DNA of 64,000 nucleotides from Asticcacaulis sp. AC460 (GTDB taxonomy: Bacteria; Pseudomonadota; Alphaproteobacteria; Caulobacterales; Caulobacteraceae), in contig NZ_AWGD01000032.1 in assembly GCF_000495795.1 (NCBI RefSeq), positions 1 through 64,000 of the forward strand. The letters are read 5' to 3'. Each line of letters opens with the position of its first letter. Position 1 is the stretch's first letter. Below are positions 8,696 to 16,358 of this stretch, piece after piece. The notes beneath the pieces are model-generated. The model was not told where the DNA came from. It made no database searches and was given only the letters and a program-made list of their open reading frames with translations. Both the position numbers and the translations under genes were made by a program.

Positions 8696-9063
8696 TGGAA
8701 AACTCCATTTAGAGGGATTGATTTGACAGATGTCTTGCTTTGCCAAAAGCTTCGTGGAGGGGGCGCTGCGGGTTTGGCCGCGCATCCGCTCCTCTCGAGT
8801 TTCAGCGTGTAAAACCGTGCGGGTTCCCTTTGCGGAATGTAAGTGAACTGCGGAGCGATTGCTGCGATCACGGCGCATGCCAGTATGCATCCATTCGCCT
8901 GGGGTCCCGAATCGTCCGGATGGCAGTGCCCATTTCCGTGCGCCGTAACGTGATCGACCCGGCTCGCAATCCCCTGGGACGCTTGTGCCGGGGCATTCAC
9001 GCACAGACCCAGGGCCAGAATGCCTAACAATACCGCACAAACCGTGACGACCGTTATCTTCAT
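8692..9063 (-). CDS. Small exported protein with His/Cys region, unknown function
   Basis: A 123-residue product with an N-terminal signal or anchor (MKITVVTVCAVLLGILALGL). A short His/Cys/Asp stretch follows (HGNGHCHPDD, about 43-52), then a second hydrophobic segment with Cys (CILACAVIAAIAP) and a basic, proline-rich tail. The layout is reminiscent of DUF2946-type copper-associated small proteins, but the match is not strong enough to name it. It overlaps the downstream cysteine-rich peptide gene by 4 nt, suggesting a two-gene operon of metal- or redox-related exported proteins. The start codon lies 121 nt from the FNR-type box at 9184. Confidence 0.6.
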   Translation of the reverse strand: MKITVVTVCAVLLGILALGLCVNAPAQASQGIASRVDHVTAHGNGHCHPDDSGPQANGCILACAVIAAIAPQFTYIPQREPARFYTLKLERSGCAAKPAAPPPRSFWQSKTSVKSIPLNGVFQ

Positions 9064-9183
9064 CTGATGGCTCCGGACCAGGATCCAAGCCTGTCATGTC
9101 AACTGCGACAAAGACAGCCGGCAGAGCTCCGCAATGGCGGTCAAAAATATCAAGCGAACGCCTGAAATGGGTTTAGGGGGCAA

Positions 9184-9197
9184 TTGACCACCTTCAA
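9184..9197. promoter_or_regulatory. FNR/DNR-type box upstream of ric/ytfE
   Basis: TTGACCACCTTCAA fits TTGA-N6-TCAA and lies 49 nt upstream of the RIC ATG at 9246. It is the same kind of site as the three in front of narK, so RIC probably belongs to the same Dnr/FNR regulon. Confidence 0.7.
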
Positions 9198-9245
9198 TGC
9201 GTGCGCACGTCGCCCGGCGTATGCAGACGCTGAAGGAGTTTCAAA

Positions 9246-9899
9246 ATGACGACACAAGATCAATTGGTCCGTGACATTGCCGTTGAGTTGCCCGGCGCCA
9301 CGGCGGTATTTCGACGCCATAAGATCGATTTCTGCTGCAAAGGCGGCGTGCCGTTGAAGGAGGCGGCGGAACATCGCGGCGTAGATGTTGGCGCGGTTAT
9401 CAGTGAACTCGATGCCCTTCAGGGTGAGGATGCGGATGCTCCGAGCGAAACGCACGATCTTATTCCCTACATCCTCACGCGCTATCACGAAGTGCATCTC
9501 AGGGAATTCCCGGAAGCCATTCGGATGGCAAGACGCGTCGAAGCCGTTCACCGTGAAGCTGCGGAATGTCCGCATGGCCTGGGGGACCTTCTCGCCCTGA
9601 TGGCCCACGAGCTGGAAGAACATCAGCATAAGGAAGAGCAGATGCTGTTCCCGGCCATGCTCAATGATGCACCATTCGACCTCTCCTTCCCGATTGGCCG
9701 CATGCTGATGGACCATGAAGACCTCGGCGAACAACTGGAGACGCTCGGCCAGCTCACGACGGACTTCATTCCGCCCCCAGGCGCCTGCACGACCTGGCGC
9801 GCGCTGTATGCCGCCTGTCAAAAGCTCGATACCGATCTCCGGATGCACATGCATTTGGAAAACAACATCCTCTTTCCTCGCTTCAGCGGCGGGTCCTGA
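9246..9899 (+). CDS. ytfE: RIC/YtfE/ScdA di-iron protein, iron-sulfur cluster repair
   Basis: A 217-residue hemerythrin-like di-iron protein. The N-terminal ScdA_N domain has DFCCKGG (about 29-35). The C-terminal four-helix bundle carries the iron-ligand histidines and glutamates in RYHEVHLREFPE, AHELEEHQHKEEQMLFP, MDHEDLGE and HMHLENNILFPRF. RIC proteins restore iron-sulfur clusters damaged by nitric oxide. An AAGGAGTTT ribosome site precedes the ATG. The MoaB-like gene starts 3 nt downstream, so the two are an operon. The upstream FNR-type box and the denitrification neighbours support a nitrosative-stress role. Confidence 0.93.
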   Translation: MTTQDQLVRDIAVELPGATAVFRRHKIDFCCKGGVPLKEAAEHRGVDVGAVISELDALQGEDADAPSETHDLIPYILTRYHEVHLREFPEAIRMARRVEAVHREAAECPHGLGDLLALMAHELEEHQHKEEQMLFPAMLNDAPFDLSFPIGRMLMDHEDLGEQLETLGQLTTDFIPPPGACTTWRALYAACQKLDTDLRMHMHLENNILFPRFSGGS

Positions 9900-9901
9900 T
9901 C

Positions 9902-10438
9902 ATGGCGGGCATAAATGCCGACCTCCCCTTCTACCCCTTGAACATTGCCGTCCTAACGGTATCGGATACACGCAACGAGGAAACGGACTCGTCCGGAGGG
10001 CTTCTGGTCGAACGCCTGACCGCGGCCGGACATGTCCTGGCCGGTCGCGCGATAGTGACGGACGACGTTGCTGCCATTCAGGCCCAGGTCAATGCTTGGC
10101 TCGATGACGGTTGCGCGGATGTCATCCTGACAACCGGTGGGACTGGGTTTGCCCCGCGAGACCTGACTCCGGAAGCCATTCGCCCCTTGTGTCAAAGGGA
10201 GATGGAAGGGTTCAGCGTGGTCTTCCACACGGCCAGCCTTTCGACGGTCGGCGTCGCGACTCTGCAATCCCGAAGCTTTGCCGGCCAGGCGAGAGACACA
10301 TTCATATTCTGCCTGCCGGGGTCCACCGGCGCTTGCCGCGACGGATGGGACCTGGTTCTTGCGCTGGAACTCGACAGTCGGTTCCGTCCATGTTCGCTCG
10401 TTGGTCAAATTCCCAGATATCGCGGCATCTGTCCTTGA
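9902..10438 (+). CDS. moaB: MoaB/Mog-type molybdopterin biosynthesis protein
   Basis: A 178-residue protein of the MoCF fold. Motifs are [20 protein letters not shown], where the SDT..... D-S-G pattern binds the nucleotide, then [18 protein letters not shown] (about 75-92) and the LPGSTGA loop. MoaB/MogA proteins adenylylate molybdopterin before molybdenum insertion, so it may help mature nitrate reductase. It starts 3 nt after ytfE and is followed by a strong terminator at 10497-10533. Confidence 0.92.
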   Translation: MAGINADLPFYPLNIAVLTVSDTRNEETDSSGGLLVERLTAAGHVLAGRAIVTDDVAAIQAQVNAWLDDGCADVILTTGGTGFAPRDLTPEAIRPLCQREMEGFSVVFHTASLSTVGVATLQSRSFAGQARDTFIFCLPGSTGACRDGWDLVLALELDSRFRPCSLVGQIPRYRGICP

Positions 10439-10496
10439 TCTGTCCCGCACGTACCACAGTTGGAGGCCGCCCGTCGGTCTATCGGTATGTGTAACT

Positions 10497-10533
10497 GGAG
10501 GTGGCGTCGGAATCCGCCACCTCCGCCTTTTTT
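10497..10533 (+). terminator. Intrinsic terminator after moaB
   Basis: A perfect 10-bp stem, GGAGGTGGCG with CGCCACCTCC, around an 8-nt loop, followed by GCC and six T. It ends 15 nt before the ATG of the ThiO-like gene, so that gene either starts its own message very close by or depends on readthrough. Confidence 0.88.
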
Positions 10534-10547
10534 ATCGGCTTGAATCT

Positions 10548-11657
10548 ATGTTTGCGACGTCGTCTTCCTCTCAAGACATTGCCGTCATCGGTGCCGGTGT
10601 CACGGGACTAACGGCGGCGCTTGCGCTCCAAATGGCCGGATACCGCGTCACCCTGCTCGATCGGCACCCCTTTCCTACTGAAAACACCAGCGCGATCGCC
10701 GGCGGGATGCTGGCGCCGTTCAGCGAATGTGAACTCCTGCCCAGCGATTATGTGAGGGCCGGGCTTAGAGGCATTGAACTGTGGAAAGTGCTTTTGGGGG
10801 ACGCATACCCGGATTGCCTGTTTGAGAATGGCAGCCTGGTGGTTTGCGCCCCGGAATATGCCACGGAGTTTCAGTCTTTCGCCAACTCACTTGGCGACGA
10901 CACCAATGCGTGGCAATTCGTGCACGCTGACACCATCAAAACACTCGAGCCGCATCTTGCCCAGTCTTTCGACAGCGGCGTGCTACTACCCCGGGAAGCA
11001 CACCTGGTTCCTGACAAGACCCTGAAAGCACTCTTCGAGGCGTTCCAAGACTTGGACGGCAAATTTCGGGTTCGTTCCGCCGATCCTGCCCAATTGGCTC
11101 AGGAGTACGATCGTGTAATCGACTGCCGGGGTTTCGTGCCGGGAATCGACCAAGACCTATTCGCCGTTCAGGGCGAAATCGTCATCATTCACTGCCCGCA
11201 CGTGCATCTCCAACGGCCGCTTCGGATAATTCGGCCTGATACGCCATTCTACATCGTGCCACGGCCGGGCGGTGAATTCGCCATCGGTGCCACGGCAATT
11301 GCCCATGCGGATGAGACCGAGTGGCGGGTCAGAGTATCGTCGGCGATGACCTTGCTAAAATTCGCGACAGACATAGTTCCGGCATTTTACGACGCACGTA
11401 TCGTCGCCCTGCACAGCGGCTTACGCGCTGCTTATCCGAGCCTTCTCCCTGAAATCCGCAGCGAGGCCGACGGGCGCATATTGCGGCTGAATGGTCTCTA
11501 TCGCCATGGTTATTTGCTGTCACCTGTCATGGCGGCATGCGTGGTAAACCTGATCCGTGGTGAGCCCGACTCGTATGCCAAGCTCTTCACCGGCCTTCTC
11601 AACGTTCCGCCGATCAGACTGCCCGAGGAGGCTGGTGGATCGGTATCAATCCAATGA
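10548..11657 (+). CDS. ThiO-like FAD-dependent oxidoreductase (DAO family)
   Basis: A 369-residue D-amino-acid-oxidase-family flavoprotein. It has a Rossmann FAD motif IAVIGAGVTGLTAALAL (about 12-28), a second FAD contact at AIAGGMLAPFSE, and the C-terminal GLYRHGYLLSPVMAA typical of ThiO/glycine oxidases. I start at the ATG at 10548, since the longer reading runs back through moaB and the terminator. No thiS, thiG or TPP riboswitch is next to it, so thiamine synthesis is not proved; it may oxidise another amine. It overlaps the SirB-like gene by ATGA, forming a trio with a TauE permease. Confidence 0.85.
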   Translation: MFATSSSSQDIAVIGAGVTGLTAALALQMAGYRVTLLDRHPFPTENTSAIAGGMLAPFSECELLPSDYVRAGLRGIELWKVLLGDAYPDCLFENGSLVVCAPEYATEFQSFANSLGDDTNAWQFVHADTIKTLEPHLAQSFDSGVLLPREAHLVPDKTLKALFEAFQDLDGKFRVRSADPAQLAQEYDRVIDCRGFVPGIDQDLFAVQGEIVIIHCPHVHLQRPLRIIRPDTPFYIVPRPGGEFAIGATAIAHADETEWRVRVSSAMTLLKFATDIVPAFYDARIVALHSGLRAAYPSLLPEIRSEADGRILRLNGLYRHGYLLSPVMAACVVNLIRGEPDSYAKLFTGLLNVPPIRLPEEAGGSVSIQ

Positions 11658-12052
11658 CGAGCCTGTATCCGGTCGTCTTGTCGGTACACGTATGCGCTGT
11701 GATACTTAGCGGCTCATATTTTGTGATTCGCGCCATTTCGGCTCTGCTTGGTGCCACGTGGCCTCGCGCTCGGCCGTTCCGAACCGCTTCCTATCTAATC
11801 GACTGCGTCCTGCTCATGGCTGGACTTACTTTGGTAGTCATTCTTCCGGCCGAGATTTTCGCAAACCAGTGGCTGAGCATCAAGCTTGGGCTCGTTGTTC
11901 TTTATATCGCCTTCGGAATGGCGGCCATGCGCTCTTCCCTGAAATTGCACGTACGGTGTCTGAGCTTGATAATGGCGGTGATTACCTACACCAATATTGT
12001 CGGCACCGCTTTGCTGCATCATCCGCTTGGGTGGGCTAGCAAATGGATTTGA
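11654..12052 (+). CDS. SirB-family membrane protein
   Basis: A 132-residue integral membrane protein with four predicted helices. The N-terminal LSVHVCAVILSGSYFVIRA and the C-terminal HHPLGW segment are typical of the SirB2/SirB family, whose function is not well defined. The ATG overlaps the stop of the ThiO-like gene (ATGA). Its own end overlaps the TauE-like gene by 10 nt, so the three are translationally coupled. Confidence 0.8.
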   Translation: MTSLYPVVLSVHVCAVILSGSYFVIRAISALLGATWPRARPFRTASYLIDCVLLMAGLTLVVILPAEIFANQWLSIKLGLVVLYIAFGMAAMRSSLKLHVRCLSLIMAVITYTNIVGTALLHHPLGWASKWI

Positions 12053-12789
12053 GCGCCAACGAGTTACTGATGTTGTGCGCCCTGATTTTCATGGCCGCCG
12101 GGCTGTATTCGGCGGTCGGCCATGCAGGGGCATCGGGTTATCTGGCCGCAATGGCGTTGTTTGGGTTGTCTCCAGCGATCATGAAGCCAACGGCACTCGT
12201 GCTGAACATTCTTGTCGCGGGTTTCGCAACGGTCCGGTTACAAAGAGCGGGGCTGATCAACTGGAAGCTTCTTGCGCCCTTTGTCGTGACATCGGTTCCG
12301 CTAGCATTTATCGGCGGCGCAGTAAGACTTCCGGATCACTTGTATCGGGTGCTTATTGGAATGGTCCTGCTCGCTGCCGCCCTAAGGCTGTTCATCAAGC
12401 CGAAAGAGAACGAGCAACAGCTGATCCGAACCCCCTCCCCTTATACCGCTCTCTTGGTCGGCGGCGCCGTCGGTTTGCTGTCCGGCTTGAGCGGCACCGG
12501 CGGCGGAATATTTCTAACACCCCTTTTGCTTTTCTTTGGCTGGACAGGAACGCGCCAAGCCTCGGGCATCTCGGCACCATTTATTCTCGCGAATTCCGTT
12601 GCAGGTATTGCGGGCAATTTTCACTCGATAAGCTCTCTACCGAAGGAGTTGTCCTACATGGTGCCGTGCGCGCTTCTTGGCGCGATCTTGGGCACGCAAT
12701 TTGCCATCAAATGGCTGCGACCTGAGGCAATACAGAGAGTACTAGCACTGGTACTTACAATCGCAGCCGCCAAGTTCGTGCTGACCTAG
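12043..12789 (+). CDS. TauE/SafE-family sulfite/organosulfur or anion exporter
   Basis: A 248-residue membrane protein with about eight helices in two repeats. The family glycine signatures are present as YSAVGHAGASGYLAAMAL (about 21-38) and GLLSGLSGTGGGIFLTPLL (about 146-164). TauE/SafE proteins export sulfite, sulfoacetate or similar anions; the substrate here is unknown. It is the last gene of the ThiO-SirB-TauE trio. The sequence right after it is the scarred region of broken genes. Confidence 0.87.
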   Translation: MDLSANELLMLCALIFMAAGLYSAVGHAGASGYLAAMALFGLSPAIMKPTALVLNILVAGFATVRLQRAGLINWKLLAPFVVTSVPLAFIGGAVRLPDHLYRVLIGMVLLAAALRLFIKPKENEQQLIRTPSPYTALLVGGAVGLLSGLSGTGGGIFLTPLLLFFGWTGTRQASGISAPFILANSVAGIAGNFHSISSLPKELSYMVPCALLGAILGTQFAIKWLRPEAIQRVLALVLTIAAAKFVLT

Positions 12790-12974
12790 GCTCAGGACCC
12801 ATTAATCTGGTTTGATATGTGAACACGTCCCGGCCGCGTAGTGAAGTCGAGGCGGGCCGTGTCGGCAGCATCCAGACGCTCGTCTCCCTATCTGCGGCTG
12901 GATACGGTGGCCGAAGCAGGCGGTGTGTTGCGTCCGAGATGCCAGCTTGCAAAGCGAACGGCGCAGAGAGCCGT

Positions 12975-13352
12975 TCAGGCGGCTAAGTTCAATGAATCGA
13001 TCTCCGCGAATACGTCAGCCATGAAGTCCATGAACACTGTGGCACGGCGCGGCAGAAGCCGGTTTGCCACGAAGCTGTGGATCGGAGCAGGAGGCGCTTC
13101 ATTGCCCGTCAGCACGCGTCGTAGAGGGCCGGTGACCGGCGTGGCGATGGCAACGGCGACGATGAAGGAGGTCAACACCCAGGTGATCTGGTCCTGGCAG
13201 GCATTGAGACTGCCCTGGATATGCGGCAGGGCGACATTGGCGATAGTGCCGTCAAGGGCCTGAATCACTGTGGCGAGCATGACCGACAGCGTGATCATGG
13301 GACGGTTGAGGCCATCGGGCTTGGTGGCGCACCAAGATACGTTTTCGAACAT
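12975..13352 (-). pseudogene. MFS (EmrB/QacA-type) 5' fragment fused to LysR 3' fragment
   Basis: An open frame of 125 codons made of two unrelated pieces. Residues 19-75 are the first membrane segments of a DHA2-type drug exporter (ITLSVMLATVIQALDGTIAN, then QITWVLTSFIVAVAIATPVTG). From about residue 78 the sequence switches to the C-terminus of a LysR regulator (LRRVLTGNEAPPAPIH, then NRLLPRRATVFMDFMADVF). Neither domain can be functional. It is read as the join point of a deletion between an efflux gene and a lysR gene. It directly follows a broken MarR-like gene. Confidence 0.8.
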
Positions 13353-13598
13353 CAGCTATCGACCCGCCGGTGCAGGTCTTCCCGGAGCTCAGTCGCGGCT
13401 TGCAGCTTCAGCCGGTCAAGGCCCGCCGCCCTGACCAAACAGTCGACCAGGGTGGCGCCTTCGATCAACAGGTGGTGAGCCCAATCGCTTTGCGACAGGA
13501 GACCTGGCGACGATGGCGATGGCCTGACGCCACGCCCGCGCGGTGTTGTGCGGGACGGCGGCAAAGCGTTCGTCTAGGAAGGGTAACGGATCGGGCAT
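13352..13598 (-). pseudogene. Broken MarR-family regulator remnant
   Basis: Two overlapping frames together resemble a short MarR protein. One frame begins MPDPLPFLDERFAAVPHNTARAWRQAI. The other continues LLIEGATLVDCLVRAAGLDRL (the MarR E-G-x-TLVR region) and ends in ATELREDLHRRVD. The middle recognition helices are deleted and a frameshift separates the halves. Its position just before an MFS exporter start matches marR-emrB loci, so the pair was probably a regulated efflux operon before decay. Confidence 0.55.
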
Positions 13599-13738
13599 GG
13601 CTATCCGGCGACTGCGACTGGGAACAATCCCAAGGTCTGCCGTACGACCAGCCCGCTCAAGTCCTTACGAGCGAAACCGGTATCTCAGCACATACATGAT
13701 GCTGTTCTGTTCACGGCTCCGATACATTTGGGATTGGC

Positions 13739-14509
13739 TTGGCGAACACCTCGGCCGCAAGTGCTTCTCTGCTTGTGAATCTTGAAGGCCTTGCGACAAT
13801 GTCGATTGCCTGGCTCGTGTTTCGAGAAAACGTGGACCGCAGGCTTTTACTGGGCGCATTCGCAATCCTGATTGGGGCCGTCGTTCTGTCATGGAAGGGC
13901 GACGCCAGACTTGACACAGGCGGCTTGCTGATCGCGGGTGCATGTCTTGCCTGGGGAATCGACAACAATCTCACGCGCAAACTCTCGTCGGCCGACCCGG
14001 TGAAACTGGCGATTATCAAGGGACTCGCCGCAGGCTCAGTCAATTTAGTATTGGCTCTCGCTATGGGCGCCAAATTGCCGGGCGCGGTCGTCCTGCTCGG
14101 CGCCGGCATCGTCGGATTTCTGGGCTACGGGGTGAGCCTTGTCCTGTTCGTGTTGGGCTTGCGTCATTTGGGCACAGCCCGAACCGGAGCCTATTTCTCG
14201 TTGGCGCCCTTCGTCGGCGCAATTCTGGCTGTTATGCTGCTGAAAGACCATATTTCCTTTCAGCTGATTACCGCCGGCGGATTCATGGCGCTTGGCCTTT
14301 GGCTGCACCTGACTGAGCGACATGAACATCTTCACGCTCACGAACCGGTGGAGCATGAACATCGCCACGTGCATGACGAACACCATCAGCACGCCCACGG
14401 GCCCGGTGATCCTGAAGGCGAACCCCATACCCACCGCCACCAGCAGCTGCCTCTAACGCATAAGCATCCTCATTTTCCTGACTTGCATCACCGACATGGA
14501 CACGAGTGA
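13739..14509 (+). pseudogene. EamA/DMT permease C-terminal half with His-rich tail (5' truncated)
   Basis: The readable frame gives 256 residues starting in the middle of an EamA-type drug/metabolite transporter (SAASASLLVNLEGLATMSIAW belongs to the fourth or fifth helix). The second EamA repeat follows intact (VVLSWKGDARLDTGG to GGFMALGLWLHL). The tail, residues about 200-256, is extremely rich in histidine (HEHLHAHEP, HEHRHVHDEHHQHAHG, HRHGHE), suggesting Ni, Co or Zn handling. The first EamA repeat is missing: upstream at about 13.7 kb the sequence becomes unrelated, at the end of the scar. Probably non-functional unless a half-size protein works. Confidence 0.75.
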
Positions 14510-14800
14510 TTGAGGTGTCGTTTAAATGGCTTTTGCCGTCGAATACCGTGCCGCTGCTCGCAATTCGAAATTACTCGGGCATCGAATGCGCTTGAGACTC
14601 GTCAACAAGCTTCGGTCAATGCGCGTCAAAGTGCCATCGGTCACCGGCGCGTTCCACGCGAGCGGGCGGCCTAGACAGGGTGAGCGTTCAAACACTCCAG
14701 TCAAACTGCTATGGTGCCGGCAACGACCTTGGCTCAAGTGATCAGATCGGTTAAGGCTCATAGAATGGAATTTAAATGCGATCTGGTTAGTGTGAGCGCC
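14510..14800. other. Gene-free stretch before the small ORF
   Basis: About 290 bp between the truncated permease and the small protein gene at 14801. I see no convincing coding frame, repeat or terminator. Confidence 0.5.
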
Positions 14801-15001
14801 ATGAAGTTAAGCGAATACCAGTTCGACCCGATTGAGCGCGCTCACGAAAAGCAATCGCTTCGCGAGCGTGACGCTGTGCGCCTAGCTTCCGGCGAAGTCT
14901 CCGCCCTCGAATTACGTCGCGAAAATGGTATCGCTTCTCATTTGCCTCTGGGCCGCTACCAGATGGTGGAGATAGGTGGACGATCGATCCTGCGTAGCTG
15001 A
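14801..15001 (+). CDS. Small hypothetical protein, mobile-element type
   Basis: A 66-residue charged protein from the ATG at 14801 (MKLSEYQFDPIERAHEKQSL...). The pattern FDPIxRAHEKQ....R..A..LASGE....LRRENG is one I recognise from short unnamed proteins encoded next to integrases and on plasmids of Alphaproteobacteria. No function is known to me. It ends 83 nt before the stop of the first tyrosine recombinase, which runs in the opposite direction, so it may mark the old chromosomal or element backbone beside the insertion point. Confidence 0.6.
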   Translation: MKLSEYQFDPIERAHEKQSLRERDAVRLASGEVSALELRRENGIASHLPLGRYQMVEIGGRSILRS

Positions 15002-15083
15002 GGCGCCTCGAGGCGAGGATATAGCTGACATTTCAAAATTGCCCCGTCGGCAACGAGCACAACATTCTGCTGATCCAAATTCC

Positions 15084-16358
15084 TCAATTTGTGGCTCCGT
15101 CAATCAGGTCGCTGATTTGCTGTGCAACATCGACGAGGTGTCCGTCGTCGAAATGCGTGTACCTAGCAGTGCTGTCCAGCCTGGTGTGGCCCAGCAGCCG
15201 CTGGATGGTCGGTAATGGAAGTGACAGACGGGCCGCCTGGCTTGCGTAGCTGTGCCGAAGGTCATGAAGCCGGATCACACCCAGCTTTGCTTCCCGTTTC
15301 ATGCGACCCCAATAGGTATCGAGATCAATGCCTTTGCCATATCGCCCCATGAAGACAGGGTCCGTAGGCTTTCCACGTTTAATTCCGGCCAAAATATCTC
15401 TTGCCTGGGAACACAAATGGACAATGCGCGCGCCGGTCTTGCTGTCGTCGAGATAGATGCGTGAACCGCGCACTTCTCCCCATGTCAGTCCGACGATTTC
15501 GTCCTTCCGGCAGCCGGTCAGCATGATGAGCAATAGCGCCGCACAGTGCGCCGGGCGCCGTTCTCGGCTCGCCGAAATGGCCTGGCCCAGCCTGGCAAAC
15601 TCATGCTCGTTTAGAAATCGCTCCATTTTGCGGCGCGGGTTCGCCTTGATCAGACGGCAAGGATTACTTCCCTCGGGCCGAAGTCCCCAATCCTCCGCCT
15701 TGCGCATGACCGCCTTCAAACGTTCAAAAGCCCGATTGACCGCACCGGGCGCGCCTCGGCGGGTACACTGCACCATCCATTTAGCGACATCTTCATGAGC
15801 GATTTCGTCGATACCTTTGTCTACAAAGGCATCGGCAAGATACAGGCGGCGATATTTGTCCTCGGTGTGTTGGCTGCTCGGCTTCCACTGACGCCACATG
15901 ACCTTCCAGTAGTCATCGAGATAGTCCTGGAACATCGGCAGCTTCCGCGTTCGCTTCCGTTCGTCGGCCAGGTTCCGGTCCGGATCAGAATGATAAATGC
16001 AGCGCCGGGCGACGTCGAGCGCGGTCTGCATGTCGATGACATTAGCGTTGCCAATCGTGATCGTGCGATTGCCAGTTACCGCCGGGTACTGGACGATAAA
16101 CATCTCGCGGCCGGTGGCGTATTCGCGAACTCCGAAACCAGGCTGCTCCTCGAACCAGACCGTCTGGCGCTCCGGTACGGAGTTTCGCCCGACGGCCGGG
16201 ACCGCCTTCCGACGAGTCGCAGACCTTCGCATAGGAGGGCGGACCTGGCGGTCAGGTGCTATGGGAAGTTCAGACTTGGTAACCGTTAGCAGGCCGAACG
16301 CGGCCACTCTCGCACAAAGCTCGTCCATACTTTCGTAGCTAAATTCAGCAGCCGTCAT
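15084..16358 (-). CDS. Tyrosine recombinase A of pair 1
   Basis: A 424-residue phage-type integrase. It has an N-terminal arm-binding region with GFGVREYATGREMFIVQYP, a SAM-like core-binding domain, and a catalytic domain from about residue 235. The catalytic residues are visible: Arg in LTGCRKDEIVGL, His-x-x-Arg in LHDLRHSYAS, and Tyr in LDSTARYTHF. It begins inside the end of recombinase B (14-nt overlap, ATG at 16358, B stop at 16345). It closely resembles recombinase A of pair 2 at 43-44 kb over most of its length. Likely the integrase of the island. Confidence 0.93.
   Translation of the reverse strand: MTAAEFSYESMDELCARVAAFGLLTVTKSELPIAPDRQVRPPMRRSATRRKAVPAVGRNSVPERQTVWFEEQPGFGVREYATGREMFIVQYPAVTGNRTITIGNANVIDMQTALDVARRCIYHSDPDRNLADERKRTRKLPMFQDYLDDYWKVMWRQWKPSSQHTEDKYRRLYLADAFVDKGIDEIAHEDVAKWMVQCTRRGAPGAVNRAFERLKAVMRKAEDWGLRPEGSNPCRLIKANPRRKMERFLNEHEFARLGQAISASRERRPAHCAALLLIMLTGCRKDEIVGLTWGEVRGSRIYLDDSKTGARIVHLCSQARDILAGIKRGKPTDPVFMGRYGKGIDLDTYWGRMKREAKLGVIRLHDLRHSYASQAARLSLPLPTIQRLLGHTRLDSTARYTHFDDGHLVDVAQQISDLIDGATN

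Noticed and set aside
10278-10547. Longer start for the ThiO-like gene, fused to the moaB end
   Set aside because: The extension crosses moaB and an intrinsic terminator and shows no family sequence; the ATG at 10548 precedes the FAD motif at the usual distance.
10441-10547. TPP riboswitch before the ThiO-like gene
   Set aside because: No CUGAGA-type THI-box element; the hairpin has a simple stem and T-run of a moaB terminator.
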